Notes under the pieces: generated by a model
Told to the model about the DNA's origin: nothing
Seen by the model: only the letters and a program-made list of their open reading frames with translations
Database searches by the model: none
Part shown: positions 36,768 to 46,348 of the stretch, one piece after another
Layout: each line of letters begins with the position of its first letter
Position numbering within the stretch: the stretch's first letter is position 1
Position numbers and translations under genes: made by a program
Assembly: GCF_905120465.1 (NCBI RefSeq)
Contig: NZ_CAJHOF010000003.1
Location: forward strand, 62,001-126,000
Reading direction: 5' to 3'
Origin: Campylobacter majalis
GTDB taxonomy: Bacteria > Campylobacterota > Campylobacteria > Campylobacterales > Campylobacteraceae
Length of the DNA stretch: 64,000 bases

Positions 36768-37261
36768 TAAAATCCCCTATATGCAACACCAAGATAGATA
36801 GCAACCAAACTTATAATAAGGTTAAGTGGCGAAAAATACTTAACAATTACTAAAAGATTTTCATGGCACTGTATCAAATCGTCGTTTGCTATATATTTTT
36901 TTGCTTTGTAGTATGCATATGCCATATAAGACACATTAAAGGCTATAAATGTGCTTAGCGTGTATTTTGTAGCAAGTATTGCTTTTACCATAGGATCGGC
37001 TGATTTGATACTATCAGCCTCATTTACAAATGTTCCAGTCACAGCAATCAAAATCACGCAAATCACGAGCGTATATATAAAATCTCCAAGCGTTTTTACA
37101 AGTCTTTCATAATGCTCTTTACTCTCATCTTCTTGCATAAATCTTCTATAAATCATACTAAAACCAGCTTGAATGCCTATAAAAAATACGCAAGTTGTAA
37201 TGTGTAAAAACGGCAAGAACTGCCCAAGTCTAGCAAATGCAATATTATAACCAACTTCCAT
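36767..37261 (-). CDS. Hypothetical four-helix integral membrane protein
   Basis: 164 residues, predicted four membrane helices (about 12-34, 58-78, 97-115, 140-160). The first contains HITTCVFFIGIQAGF, so a heme- or copper-binding role like CopD/cytochrome-type membrane proteins is conceivable, but histidines are too few to claim it. It overlaps alaS and maf by one base each (TAATG twice), so it is translated with them. I do not recall it between alaS and maf in C. jejuni. Confidence 0.7.
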   Translation of the reverse strand: MEVGYNIAFARLGQFLPFLHITTCVFFIGIQAGFSMIYRRFMQEDESKEHYERLVKTLGDFIYTLVICVILIAVTGTFVNEADSIKSADPMVKAILATKYTLSTFIAFNVSYMAYAYYKAKKYIANDDLIQCHENLLVIVKYFSPLNLIISLVAIYLGVAYRGF

Positions 37262-39822
37262 TACGCTAGTTTTTCTTTTGCAAACTCTAGTGCTGCTTTT
37301 AAAGCATTTTCAATCTCGGCTACATTTTTGCCACCAGCTGTTGCAAAATCGTCCTTTCCGCCACCATTTCCACCTAAAATTTGTGCTACCATTTTTACCC
37401 ACTCACCAGCCTTAATACTTGCATTTTTAACCCCAGCAGCAAGTGAAATTTTACCACCTTCATCCACTTGTATTAGCATTATTGCTGCACTTTCATGCTG
37501 ATTTTTAAATCCATCAATCATAGTTTTTATATCGCCATTTTTGGTATTTGCTACGCAAATTTTAGTCGCTCCAACACTTGTAAAGTCTAAATTTTGAGAA
37601 CTTGCAGCGTTTTTAACTCTCTCTTTTAAAGAGCGAATTTCATCTTTTAGTTTTGCAATTGCCGTAAGTGGTTCGACACTTTTTAACTCGGTTTTTATCT
37701 CATCAAGCTCTAAGCGTAAATTTTTAGCAAAATTTAATGCCGAAGCCGAGCAAATCGCCTCGATGCGACGCACACCAGCACTCACACCACTCTCTTTTAC
37801 AATGAAAAATGAGCCAATTTCGTTGATATTTTTTACATGCGTTCCACCGCAAAGCTCCTTGCTAACATCACCAAAGCTTAGCACTCGCACATTCTCATCG
37901 TATTTTTCGCCAAAAAGTGCGATCGCACCGCTGTTTTTAGCATCATCGATACTCATTATCTCAGTCTTTGCTGCCGCTCCGTTTGCGATAGCGTTATTTA
38001 CAAAGCTTTCGATTTTATCGAGTTCTTCGGCACTTACAGCTTTTGGATGAGAAAAGTCAAATCGTAGTTTCGTCGCTTCTACGCTTGATCCAGCCTGAGT
38101 TACGTGTGAGCCTAAAATTTTGCGAAGTGCTGCATGAAGCAAATGTGTAGCACTATGATGACGAGCGATCTCGCTTCGCTCATTGCTTACTTTTACGCTT
38201 ACCACATCGCCTACTTTTAGCTCTTTATCTGTTTCAATAAATGATAAATTTAGCCCGTGAAATTTCTGTGTATCAAAAACATGTGCCACGCCCACGATCT
38301 CGCCGCTGTCGCCACACTGACCGCCACTCTCAGCATAAAATGGTGTCTTATCAAGCATCACCCAGCCACGCTCGTTTGCTTTTAGGCTTTGCGTTCTTTT
38401 ATATTCGCTATCAAGCAAAGCTAAAATTTTACTTTTACTCTCTAAGCTTTCGTAGCCGATAAACTCATTCTCGCCGTATTCTTCTAAAAGCTCTTTAAAA
38501 TCGCCCTTTGCACTCTTATCGCCACTACCTTTCCAAGCAGCCTTTGCACGAGCCTTTTGCTCTGCCATAAGCTCATCAAATCTAGCCTCGTCAACACGTA
38601 AATTTTTATCCCTTAGCATATCTGCCGTTAGATCAAGTGGAAAGCCATAAGTATCGTAAAGCTTAAACGCAACTTCGCCGCTAAAAATCTCTTTTGTATT
38701 TGCAAGTTCGGCATTAAATAGCTCCAAGCCGCTTGAAATCGTAGCAAAAAACCGCTCTTCTTCAAGGCGAATTTGCTCCTTGATTGTCTCTTTTTTATCG
38801 TTTAAATAGGTGTAGTGTGAGCCCATTTGAGCAACCACAACATCGACAAGCTTATGCATAAACGGCTCTTTTATGCCTAGCAAATATCCGTGGCGAACGG
38901 CACGGCGTAAAATTCTACGAAGCACATATCCGCGCCCCTCTTTATCAAATGTCGTGCCTTGTGCAAGTAAGAATGTGACCGAGCGAATATGATCGCTAAT
39001 AACCCTATAACTTGCTCCACTTTCATACTCATATGCCTTACCACAAAGCTTAGCAACTGCATCGATATAAGGCATAAAAAGATCGCTATCGTAGTTGCTA
39101 AATTTACCCTGCATTATCGCACTAACTCTCTCAAGCCCCATTCCAGTATCAATACTTGGCTTTGGAAGCGGACTCATCGTGCCATCAGCTGAACGCTCAT
39201 ACTGCATAAATACAAGGTTCCAAATTTCAAGGAAGCGATCGCCGTCACCGCCCATATAGTCTTCATCACTCGTAAAATTCTCCGCCCCCTGATCGTAAAA
39301 AATCTCACTACACGGACCACAAGGACCAGTATCGCCCATCGCCCAGAAGTTGTCCTTATCGCCAAAGCGATAAATTCTCTCTTTAGCAATGTGTTTTTCC
39401 CAAATTTTAAACGCCTCATCATCATTTTCATGCACTGTCACATAAAGGCGATCTTTTGGAAGTTTTAAAATTTCCGTTACAAACTCCCACGCATACGCAA
39501 TCGCGTCGGTTTTAAAATACTCGCCAAAGCTAAAATTTCCAAGCATTTCAAAAAATGTATGATGGCGTGCTGTATAGCCGACGTTATCAAGGTCGTTGTG
39601 CTTACCACCCGCTCTTATGCAGGTCTGACAGCTGGTGCGAATAGGTGGCGTTGGGCGTGGGACTTCGCCTGTAAAAATGCTTTTAAACGGCACCATCCCA
39701 GCGTTTGTAAAAAGAAGCGTTGCGTCGTTTGGCACAAGAGGAGCAGAAGCGATGACTTCGTGTCCTTTTGAAGCGAAAAACTCAAGATATGCTTTTCTGA
39801 CATCTAAATTTTTATTTTGCAT
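37261..39822 (-). CDS. alaS: Alanyl-tRNA synthetase
   Basis: 853 residues, class II synthetase. The N-terminal [24 protein letters not shown] motif and [17 protein letters not shown] are in the aminoacylation domain; editing-site [12 protein letters not shown] and CGGTH are near 560 and 665; the C-terminal [11 protein letters not shown] region is C-Ala. The first 690 or so codons are noticeably GC-rich while the last 160 codons are AT-rich, with a sharp change near base 37740. AGGAAAAATA precedes ATG. It heads the operon with the membrane protein, maf and pbpA. Confidence 0.97.
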   Translation of the reverse strand: MQNKNLDVRKAYLEFFASKGHEVIASAPLVPNDATLLFTNAGMVPFKSIFTGEVPRPTPPIRTSCQTCIRAGGKHNDLDNVGYTARHHTFFEMLGNFSFGEYFKTDAIAYAWEFVTEILKLPKDRLYVTVHENDDEAFKIWEKHIAKERIYRFGDKDNFWAMGDTGPCGPCSEIFYDQGAENFTSDEDYMGGDGDRFLEIWNLVFMQYERSADGTMSPLPKPSIDTGMGLERVSAIMQGKFSNYDSDLFMPYIDAVAKLCGKAYEYESGASYRVISDHIRSVTFLLAQGTTFDKEGRGYVLRRILRRAVRHGYLLGIKEPFMHKLVDVVVAQMGSHYTYLNDKKETIKEQIRLEEERFFATISSGLELFNAELANTKEIFSGEVAFKLYDTYGFPLDLTADMLRDKNLRVDEARFDELMAEQKARAKAAWKGSGDKSAKGDFKELLEEYGENEFIGYESLESKSKILALLDSEYKRTQSLKANERGWVMLDKTPFYAESGGQCGDSGEIVGVAHVFDTQKFHGLNLSFIETDKELKVGDVVSVKVSNERSEIARHHSATHLLHAALRKILGSHVTQAGSSVEATKLRFDFSHPKAVSAEELDKIESFVNNAIANGAAAKTEIMSIDDAKNSGAIALFGEKYDENVRVLSFGDVSKELCGGTHVKNINEIGSFFIVKESGVSAGVRRIEAICSASALNFAKNLRLELDEIKTELKSVEPLTAIAKLKDEIRSLKERVKNAASSQNLDFTSVGATKICVANTKNGDIKTMIDGFKNQHESAAIMLIQVDEGGKISLAAGVKNASIKAGEWVKMVAQILGGNGGGKDDFATAGGKNVAEIENALKAALEFAKEKLA

Positions 39823-40050
39823 TATTTTTCCTAATAAATTTTAAAATTTTGGACTAGATTTTATCTAAAAATTAGTTTATAAAATATAAATTTATCAAAA
39901 TCGCTCTAAAGCAATTTAAAAATCGTTAAATTATCGATGGTTTTTTTGACAAAACTTAACCAAGCATTTAACTATTTTTGCTATAAGTTTAAACGCATAA
40001 AACTATTTATAAAATTTTGCAAATTAATATAGTTTTGAGTAAATAAAAAA

Positions 40051-40056
40051 TATAAT
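40051..40056 (+). promoter_or_regulatory. Candidate -10 box for the oxidoreductase-hemH operon
   Basis: TATAAT preceded by AAATAAAAAA, 37 bases before the ATG at 40094, in an AT-rich 270-base divergent spacer with alaS. Confidence 0.5.
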
Positions 40057-40093
40057 ATGAAAACTAGCAATTTATAAATTTTAAGGGCATTTC

Positions 40094-40963
40094 ATGATAA
40101 TAAAAATCGGTATTGTTGGATTTAATGAGATTGCAAAAAGACACTATAGCGAGATTAGACGCTCGAATAAATTTGAAATTTCAACTATATACGACGAAAA
40201 TGAAAGTGGCATGTTTGGCAGAGCCGAGATAATAAATGATTTTAAAAAATTTATTCAAACAAACCCAGACGCCATATTAATATGCGTAACTCCAAATGAA
40301 CTAATCAATGCCGTAAGCACCTGCATAAAACATACAAAACATATCATAATTGGCACAATTCTTCCAAAAAATACTAGCGATTTACGAGAGCTAAGATACA
40401 TAGCCGATACACACAAAGCAACCTTAACGCCGTGTATTTGCGATAGATTTAATCCCGTTATAGACTCTCTTAATAAATCACTAAGCAAAGAAGATGAGAT
40501 ATACTCATGTGATATTTTTCATCAAATTCCAAAGCTAGGCGATGATATTTTAACAAAAATCAGCGTTTGTGATATAAGCGTCATGCGTTATTTGTTTGGA
40601 GAGACTACGCATGATTTTATTGCATATTTTACAAACATAACCAATCAAACATCAAGCGATAATGTAAATATACTTTACAAAACTAAAAATCATGTCTTAA
40701 TAAACATATCAAACTCACTATGCGGAGATACATCGCAATACCTAATCCGTGTAAATGCGAAATCAGGAGTGTATTTTGCCGACATAATAAATCAAAAATT
40801 ACATCAAATCAACGAAAATGGACAAATTAATCTAAAAGTAAATAACAAAGACACACAACTACAAGTGATGTATGATAAATTTTATGATTATTTTTCAGGA
40901 AACAACAACGAACTTGTTAAATTTGATGAGATAATAAACATCAAGGAGCTTTTTGAAAAATGA
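40094..40963 (+). CDS. Gfo/Idh/MocA-like oxidoreductase
   Basis: 289 residues. N-terminal Rossmann segment KIGIVGFNEIAKRHYSEI binds a nicotinamide nucleotide, followed by DAILICVTPNELINAVSTC. The usual lysine-bearing EKP motif of the family is not evident (IIGTILPKNTSDL stands in its place), so catalysis is uncertain. Overlaps hemH by four bases. The same pair exists in C. jejuni (Cj0504c-hemH in my memory). Confidence 0.75.
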   Translation: MIIKIGIVGFNEIAKRHYSEIRRSNKFEISTIYDENESGMFGRAEIINDFKKFIQTNPDAILICVTPNELINAVSTCIKHTKHIIIGTILPKNTSDLRELRYIADTHKATLTPCICDRFNPVIDSLNKSLSKEDEIYSCDIFHQIPKLGDDILTKISVCDISVMRYLFGETTHDFIAYFTNITNQTSSDNVNILYKTKNHVLINISNSLCGDTSQYLIRVNAKSGVYFADIINQKLHQINENGQINLKVNNKDTQLQVMYDKFYDYFSGNNNELVKFDEIINIKELFEK

Positions 40964-41883
40964 AATTACTGCTTTTGCTTAACATGGGTGGTCCAAGAAA
41001 TGAAGACGAGATTGAAGTTTTTTTAAAAAATATGTTTAACGATCCTGCTATCTTAAGTGTAAAAAGCGTGTTTTTACGTAAAATTTTAGCTAATTTAATA
41101 ACCCAAATGAGACTAAAAACAGCCAAGCAAAATTATGCACAAATAGGCGGAAAATCTCCGATTTGCGAAATTACTCAGCGATTATGTGATAAAATAAATA
41201 AACTTCAAAACAGATATATAGCTGATTATGCCATGAATTACACTCCGCCATTTTGTCAAGATGTGCTAAAAAAATATGATAATCTAGATGAGATTATCTT
41301 AGTGCCGCTATATCCGCATCACTCAATCACAACAGTTGCTTCTAGCATAAATGAATTTAACAAAGCGTATAAAATGTTAAATTTAAATGCGAAAATTAAG
41401 ATTATCCAGCCATTTTACGATAATAAAAATTTTAACAAAATCATAATTAATAGCATAAAAAACACAAATGCAAACATTAGCAAAACCACTCTAATACTCT
41501 CAGCTCATTCGCTCCCACAAAGCACAATAGACAAGGGCGATTTATACGAAAAACACGTAAATAATCAAGTGCAAATTTTAAAAACTTTTTTAACAAATGA
41601 AGGTATAAATTTTAAAGACGTAAAACTAGCATATCAATCACGACTTGGTCCTGTGAAGTGGTTAGAGCCAAGCTTAAGTGATGTTTTAAAAACACTAGAT
41701 AATAAAAAAGCTCTAATTTATCCACTTTCCTTTTGTATTGATAACTCAGAAACAATTTTTGAATTACACAAAGAATACAAACATGTAGCCGATGAGCTAG
41801 GATATGAGTATTATGATGTAGTTTATTGCCCAAATGATAGCGATGAGTTTGCTGATTTTTTGTTAAGTTTGATAAAGGAATGA
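40960..41883 (+). CDS. hemH: Ferrochelatase
   Basis: 307 residues. Inserts ferrous iron into protoporphyrin IX, the last step of heme synthesis. LLLLNMGGPRNEDEIEVFL opens the protein; the metal-site His is in LSAHSLPQSTI and the acidic partner in IDNSETIFELHKEY. Starts within the stop of the oxidoreductase (ATGA). Confidence 0.95.
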   Translation: MKLLLLLNMGGPRNEDEIEVFLKNMFNDPAILSVKSVFLRKILANLITQMRLKTAKQNYAQIGGKSPICEITQRLCDKINKLQNRYIADYAMNYTPPFCQDVLKKYDNLDEIILVPLYPHHSITTVASSINEFNKAYKMLNLNAKIKIIQPFYDNKNFNKIIINSIKNTNANISKTTLILSAHSLPQSTIDKGDLYEKHVNNQVQILKTFLTNEGINFKDVKLAYQSRLGPVKWLEPSLSDVLKTLDNKKALIYPLSFCIDNSETIFELHKEYKHVADELGYEYYDVVYCPNDSDEFADFLLSLIKE

Positions 41884-41889
41884 TATTTG

Positions 41890-41914
41890 CTGTATCTAAA
41901 ATAAAAGGATACAG
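41890..41914 (+). promoter_or_regulatory. Hairpin holding the ribosome site of the next gene
   Basis: CTGTATC (41890-41896) and GATACAG (41908-41914) form a perfect 7-bp stem whose 11-base loop ends in AAAAG; the Shine-Dalgarno AAAGGA straddles loop and stem and the ATG follows one base after it. Likely lowers initiation unless opened. Confidence 0.45.
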
Positions 41915-41915
41915 C

Positions 41916-42356
41916 ATGAAAATCTCACAAGCAACAAATCTAAGCAAAATTTCAAATACTAACCAAACATCAATAAATCAAAATTTTGATGAAATTTTAA
42001 AAAGTGAAATAAGATATGCAAAACTAGAAAATGACATGCAAGATAAAATCAAAGCATTTAAATCGTCTTTATCAAGCCTTGGTGCGTTTGGATATCTAAG
42101 TAGTCTGAATGAGCAAAAAATAGACGAAAAAATTGAGCAAAAACGAGTCTATTTAGAAGAAGTGCTAGGACTAAATCGCAATAAAACACAAGATGAAAAA
42201 GAGCAGATTTTAGCACTAATCTCAGACTTGCTTAGCGAGTACAAACACAAACTACAAGAGCAAACAAAGCAAAATAATACAATAAATGAAAAACAAAATG
42301 AGCTAAACAAAGTAGCAACATTTACAAATATAGCCAATTTGATTAGCAAACTATGA
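41916..42356 (+). CDS. Hypothetical coiled-coil protein
   Basis: 146 residues from ATG 41916, preferred over 41880 because AAAGGA lies 6 bases before it. A polar N-terminal tail rich in Asn/Ser/Thr is followed by helices (about 25-60 and 75-140) with charged heptads (EQKIDEKIEQKRVYLEEVL, LLSEYKHKLQEQTKQ) and a middle LSSLGAFGYLSSL patch. No signal or membrane helix. The N-terminal composition recalls flagellar hook/rod-associated proteins, but I cannot name a family. Confidence 0.65.
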   Translation: MKISQATNLSKISNTNQTSINQNFDEILKSEIRYAKLENDMQDKIKAFKSSLSSLGAFGYLSSLNEQKIDEKIEQKRVYLEEVLGLNRNKTQDEKEQILALISDLLSEYKHKLQEQTKQNNTINEKQNELNKVATFTNIANLISKL

Positions 42357-42684
42357 TTTTGCAACAATACTAAATAGATTAAATAAATTTTACTAATCAT
42401 TCAAAATTTTTATCTAGATTAAACTAATTAAAGGCAACAAATACACAAATTAAAAACAAAGACTAATAAATAGATATTTTGTCGATGATTATAAACATGC
42501 CACAATGCAAATTGTATAGATTAAATTTATTTTAAGTCTTATTTGCAAAGACCTAACCTAACAACACTTTTTCACTATCGTATCATACATAAATTTCATC
42601 CTTTTGCTACCTAAATACACTTTTTAAATAAAGTAAAAATTTGTCTTAACGATATAAATTTAGCTAGTTTGCGTTTTGTAAAAT

Positions 42685-42770
42685 TTAAAACTTCTCAAGC
42701 CCCAAAGTGGCGATGGTAGCGACCAAAGCTAAGCAAAGCACTCTGAGAAACAAAATGCTTTTTTAAAACT
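42685..42770. repeat. Dispersed intergenic repeat, copy B
   Basis: TTTAAAACTTCTCAAG then CCCCAAAGTGGCGATGGTAGC, matching copy A at 21427 with four substitutions, and continuing GACCAAAGCTAAGC, which matches the partial copy near 21325. Copies sit only in non-coding DNA. Confidence 0.65.
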
Positions 42771-42964
42771 CTTAGTTTATTTATGTAAATATATTTTATG
42801 AAATTTAGCTATTTTCGTAAATTTCAGCCCTAAAAAAATTGATTGTATTGTTATTTATGTTTAATAATCTGCTTGTTAAGGTGCATTTGTATCATATAAA
42901 TAAGATTAAAATTTAATGAGTTTATGTTGAGCTTTAAATTACACAAAATTTTATAATCTATGAC

Positions 42965-42986
42965 AAATGCCCAAATTATCTTGGGC
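42965..42986 (-). terminator. Terminator downstream of the ttcA-like gene
   Basis: AATGCCCAA, a 6-base loop (ATTATC without its first bases) and TTGGGCATT form a strong GC-containing stem; on the minus strand it follows the stop at 42995 and is succeeded by TGTCATAG. The stem is TGCCCAA/TTGGGCA at minimum. Confidence 0.65.
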
Positions 42987-42994
42987 ATTCATGC

Positions 42995-43747
42995 CTATTC
43001 ATCATCTTTAACGGCAAAGAAAGTATCTAAATGTATATTTTCAAAAGCAGCACGAAGCGAAGTAAAAAGCTTTGGGTTTTGGCTCTCAAGCTGCGCTAAA
43101 AGCTGTTTTGTTTCATGTCTGGCATGAGGCATTTTTACGTCAAATCTCATTGCCGGACAGGCTTCATCACCTATGACAAAAAGCTCATTTCTCACGGCAT
43201 TTTCACGCAATGCTCTCTCTCGCACAAAAATAAATGGACGAATGACTTCTATACCATTTTTTGCAGTGTATTTTGGTGCAAGTGTTCGCAAAGCACCGTT
43301 ATAAGTAAAGTTCATAAAAAAACTCTCTGCTGCGTCATCTAAATGATGAGCTATAGCTAATTTATTATAGCCATTATTTAGTGCGTAAGTATATAGATAT
43401 CCGCGTCTCATACGACTAAAAAAGCTACAAAAACTTGAGTTTTTTCGTATCTTATCCTTTGAAATTTCAAATATCGAGCTATCTATAACCTCATGCTCTA
43501 TGCCATGTTCGTTGCAAAATTTTGTCAAATACGCATAATCTTCACCCATACCATAGCTAAGCGTCACAGCTTTAAACTCAAATTTTTCAGGCGTGACATT
43601 TTGCATATGTTTTAACACAAATGCAAGTGCAAGACTATCCTTGCCACCACTAAGCCCTAGCAAAATTTTGTCTCCACCTTGAACCATCTTATATCTTGCA
43701 TTTGTTCTACCGACTATACTTAAAAGCTTTTTGCTTAAATTTATCAT
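42995..43747 (-). CDS. ttcA: TtcA-family tRNA thiolation ATPase (cluster cysteine missing)
   Basis: 250 residues of the PP-loop ATPase superfamily. SGGKDS at 33-38 binds ATP; SRMRRGYLY, AHHLDDAAESFFMNFTYNG and VIRPFIFVRERAL match TtcA, which makes 2-thiocytidine 32 in tRNA. The family CxxC (CSLC in E. coli) reads Cys108-Ser-Phe-Phe111, so the second cysteine is gone; a further Cys198 (DEACPAM) is present. Either the iron-sulfur site is built differently or the substrate differs. It is the last gene of the slyD-fabD-mtnN run and overlaps mtnN by four bases. Confidence 0.8.
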   Translation of the reverse strand: MINLSKKLLSIVGRTNARYKMVQGGDKILLGLSGGKDSLALAFVLKHMQNVTPEKFEFKAVTLSYGMGEDYAYLTKFCNEHGIEHEVIDSSIFEISKDKIRKNSSFCSFFSRMRRGYLYTYALNNGYNKLAIAHHLDDAAESFFMNFTYNGALRTLAPKYTAKNGIEVIRPFIFVRERALRENAVRNELFVIGDEACPAMRFDVKMPHARHETKQLLAQLESQNPKLFTSLRAAFENIHLDTFFAVKDDE

Positions 43748-44427
43748 ATCTTTTTTACCATTTCTAGCACGAACTTAGCACTGATTTTTGCAGATTTATC
43801 CAAAAACTCATCAAAATCCATATCAGCACCGCCACTAGCCTCGTCGCTAATCGCTCTTAACATAAAAAATGGCACATTAAGCTGAGCACAAACCTGCCCT
43901 ACACTAGCACCCTCCATCTCAACCGCATCAGCATTAAAGGTCGCTTTTATCCAGTCTTTTTTGTCTTGAGCACAAATAAACTGATCGCCACTTGCCACAA
44001 CACCGCCGATTAAATTTATACTCTGCTCTTTTGCCACACTCATTGCTATTTGATTTAAAGCATTGTCGGTCTTGCAAAACACTTCAATCCCTGGCACATA
44101 GCCATGCGGATGCCCAAAAGCCGTGATATCTAAATCGTGCTGAGCAACTTTTGTTGCATAAATTATGTCACAAATATGCAAATTAGGATTTAAAGAACCA
44201 GCAACACCGCTAAATAGCAACTTCTCTGCTTTGAATTTCTCAATCATAACCGTTGCTGTTATGGCTGCATTTACCTTGCCGATTTTTGAATATGCAATAA
44301 TTATATCTTTGCCGTGAAATTTTGCCTTATAAAATGTATTTGAAGCATAATCTATCTTTTCATACTCGCCTATTAACTCAAGCATAGGCGTGATTTCTTC
44401 TTGCATTGCTCCTAATATAGCTATCAT
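43744..44427 (-). CDS. mtnN: 5'-methylthioadenosine/S-adenosylhomocysteine nucleosidase
   Basis: 227 residues. Cleaves MTA, SAH and, in Campylobacter and Helicobacter, aminodeoxyfutalosine for menaquinone. [15 protein letters not shown] opens it, [10 protein letters not shown] and [12 protein letters not shown] bind the ribose, and [15 protein letters not shown] carries the catalytic Asp. Overlaps fabD by four bases and ttcA by four. Confidence 0.95.
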   Translation of the reverse strand: MIAILGAMQEEITPMLELIGEYEKIDYASNTFYKAKFHGKDIIIAYSKIGKVNAAITATVMIEKFKAEKLLFSGVAGSLNPNLHICDIIYATKVAQHDLDITAFGHPHGYVPGIEVFCKTDNALNQIAMSVAKEQSINLIGGVVASGDQFICAQDKKDWIKATFNADAVEMEGASVGQVCAQLNVPFFMLRAISDEASGGADMDFDEFLDKSAKISAKFVLEMVKKI

Positions 44428-45353
44428 TTTGCCTCCAAAATATTAACAACTTCATTAAGACTTGCCAAATCAGTTATGCTATACGTTGGCTTGTCAGTTA
44501 TTTTTTTATTTATTCCACTTAAAGTCTTCGTCCCAAGTTCTATAAAACAATCCACATCATTTTCATACGCTTTTATGCTCTGCTTATAAAGCACGGCAGA
44601 AACTAACTGCGATTTTAAAACCTGCATTGCTTCTAATTTTGTCGTATAAGCTTTTGCTGTAGCATTTGAGATAACACATAAAAACTCATCATTTAAAATT
44701 TTATCCAGCTCAACACTCAAACGCTCACTTGCCGTAGTTAAAATCGGACAGTGAGACGCTACTGACATATCAAGAAGCATCGCCCTTTTTGCACCCTGTG
44801 CTTTAAATTCAGACTCCAAACTAGCAAGATCATCTCTTAATCCAGCCACAACTATTTGCCCATCACAATTATAATTTGCAGCATAAACTACTTTGCCATT
44901 ATCTCTTGCGTCTTGACATATTTTTTCTACTATATCGTCGGCTAAATTTAACACAACCATCATTCCAGCACCCTTGCCATCACAAGCCTCTTGCATAAAT
45001 TTACCTCGTAAATTTACAAGCCTAACAGCATGTCTATACTCAAATGCACCACTTACAGCAAGTGCTGAAAATTCGCCCAAAGAGTGTCCTAAACAAAATT
45101 TTGGCGAGATAGTTTGGATTTTATATTTAAGTGCCAAATAAGCCATTAGCGAGTTTAACACGATCGCTGGTTGTGTATATTCGCTGATTGATAATTTGTC
45201 ATTTTGTGTAAAAAGCAGCTCTTTGAAATCTATATCAAGAAAACTACTAACCTCGTCTAAAAGAGAAGATGCAGTAGGGAAATTGTCATAAAATTCCCTA
45301 CCCATACCTACACTTTGAGACCCCTGTCCTGCAAATACAAAAGCATATCTCAT
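44424..45353 (-). CDS. fabD: Malonyl-CoA:ACP transacylase
   Basis: 309 residues from ATG 45353; the frame extends two codons to a TTG at 45359, which I judge unlikely. Loads malonyl on acyl carrier protein for fatty-acid synthesis. [14 protein letters not shown] and the nucleophile elbow [10 protein letters not shown] are present, with a catalytic His in SVASHCPIL and [11 protein letters not shown] near the C-terminus. Stops within mtnN. Confidence 0.96.
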   Translation of the reverse strand: MRYAFVFAGQGSQSVGMGREFYDNFPTASSLLDEVSSFLDIDFKELLFTQNDKLSISEYTQPAIVLNSLMAYLALKYKIQTISPKFCLGHSLGEFSALAVSGAFEYRHAVRLVNLRGKFMQEACDGKGAGMMVVLNLADDIVEKICQDARDNGKVVYAANYNCDGQIVVAGLRDDLASLESEFKAQGAKRAMLLDMSVASHCPILTTASERLSVELDKILNDEFLCVISNATAKAYTTKLEAMQVLKSQLVSAVLYKQSIKAYENDVDCFIELGTKTLSGINKKITDKPTYSITDLASLNEVVNILEAK

Positions 45354-45362
45354 AGGCAAATC

Positions 45363-46004
45363 TTAGTGGTGTTTTCCGCAGCAACCGCCACCATTTTCGT
45401 GATGGGCTCCACCGCAGCACTCGTCCTCATCATCATGCGAATGCCCATGTCCGCCACATCCGCATCCGCCATCTCCGTGATGATGTCCATGGCCGCCACA
45501 ACATCCACCACTGCCATGATCGTGTCCGCCACATCCGCATGAGTGAGCACCACCAACCATGCCAGTAGCCATCTCGTCTTCACTTGGTTCGCGAATTTCT
45601 AAAATTTCAACGCTAAAACCTAAATCTTTACCAGCATAAGGATGGTTAAAATCTATCATGACCTCGCTCTCACCAATAGCTTTAACCGTAACTCTGACAC
45701 TACCACCATCCTCGCCCTGTCCAAAAAGCTCCATTCCTTCTCTAAGCTCAATACCAGCAAACTGCTCTTTTGGCAAGGATTGAACCGCTTGATTATCATA
45801 CTCTCCGCAAGCCTCTGCCGCAGGTATAGTTATGCTTGTTCTATCACCAGCTTTTAGCTTTAAAAGCTCTTCTTCAAGCTTTGGAATGATATGTCCATGA
45901 CCTGTTATAAACGAAATTCCGCCATTTGTCATATTTGACTCTAAAATTTCACCGCTTTTTGCATCTTTTAGTTCGTAAAACATAGTAATTACTTTATTAC
46001 TCAC
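45363..46004 (-). CDS. slyD: FKBP-type peptidyl-prolyl isomerase SlyD with metal-binding tail
   Basis: 213 residues from a GTG start with AAGGAG upstream. The FKBP domain (1-70 and 125-150) has the IF insert typical of SlyD. From about residue 152 a glycine-rich tail carries 10 cysteines and 14 histidines in CGCGGHDHG-like units, the nickel-binding tail that hands metal to hydrogenase or urease. Acts as chaperone and metallochaperone in the cytoplasm. First gene of the slyD-fabD-mtnN-ttcA unit. Confidence 0.95.
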   Translation of the reverse strand: MSNKVITMFYELKDAKSGEILESNMTNGGISFITGHGHIIPKLEEELLKLKAGDRTSITIPAAEACGEYDNQAVQSLPKEQFAGIELREGMELFGQGEDGGSVRVTVKAIGESEVMIDFNHPYAGKDLGFSVEILEIREPSEDEMATGMVGGAHSCGCGGHDHGSGGCCGGHGHHHGDGGCGCGGHGHSHDDEDECCGGAHHENGGGCCGKHH

Positions 46005-46348
46005 TTTTTCTCCTTAGTTTAAATTTTAAACCCTAGATTATAGCAAAATAATCTTATAATAAAGCGGTATTTTATTATGTTTTTTATATATGATTAATTT
46101 AAGACAAATATAAAATTTGGTATCAAAAATAGGGTAAATTTTAAACATAATTGTATTATTTTAATAATAAAATGACCTTTATTAACAAAATACGGTTATT
46201 TGTATTATAAAATCTTAAAAAAACCAATGAAAGTATCAAATCAATTCATAAAAGATTATAAATACCAAAAACCTTGTATTTGATTAGATAAAAACACAAA
46301 AAATCAACAAAAAAACAAATTCAAATTTATTCGTTTGATTAAAAGCTT
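46005..46348. other. AT-rich spacer with slyD promoter
   Basis: 344 bases between slyD and cpoB, both on the minus strand. A TATAAT sits near slyD. The rest is A/T-rich, without coding frame or strong hairpin. Confidence 0.55.
46037..46042 (-). promoter_or_regulatory. Candidate -10 box for slyD
   Basis: On the minus strand, TATAAT in TTTTGCTATAATCTAGGG, 33 bases upstream of the GTG of slyD. Confidence 0.5.

Larger units (their letters stand above)
42357..42994. other. Gene-free convergent spacer with repeat copy
   Basis: 638 bases between a plus-strand and a minus-strand gene end. AT-rich and without coding frames, except for a GC-richer island at 42685-42770 that is the second copy of the dispersed repeat, and the terminator at 42965-42986. 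Confidence 0.6.

Noticed and set aside
45350-45583. Ala/Val/Asp-rich frames across the slyD tail
   Set aside because: They arise from the repeated GGN/CAY codons of the Cys/His tail read in other frames.
46336-46347. Palindrome TAAAAGCTTTTA at the cpoB stop as terminator
   Set aside because: A 12-base palindrome without loop cannot form a useful hairpin and no U-tract follows.
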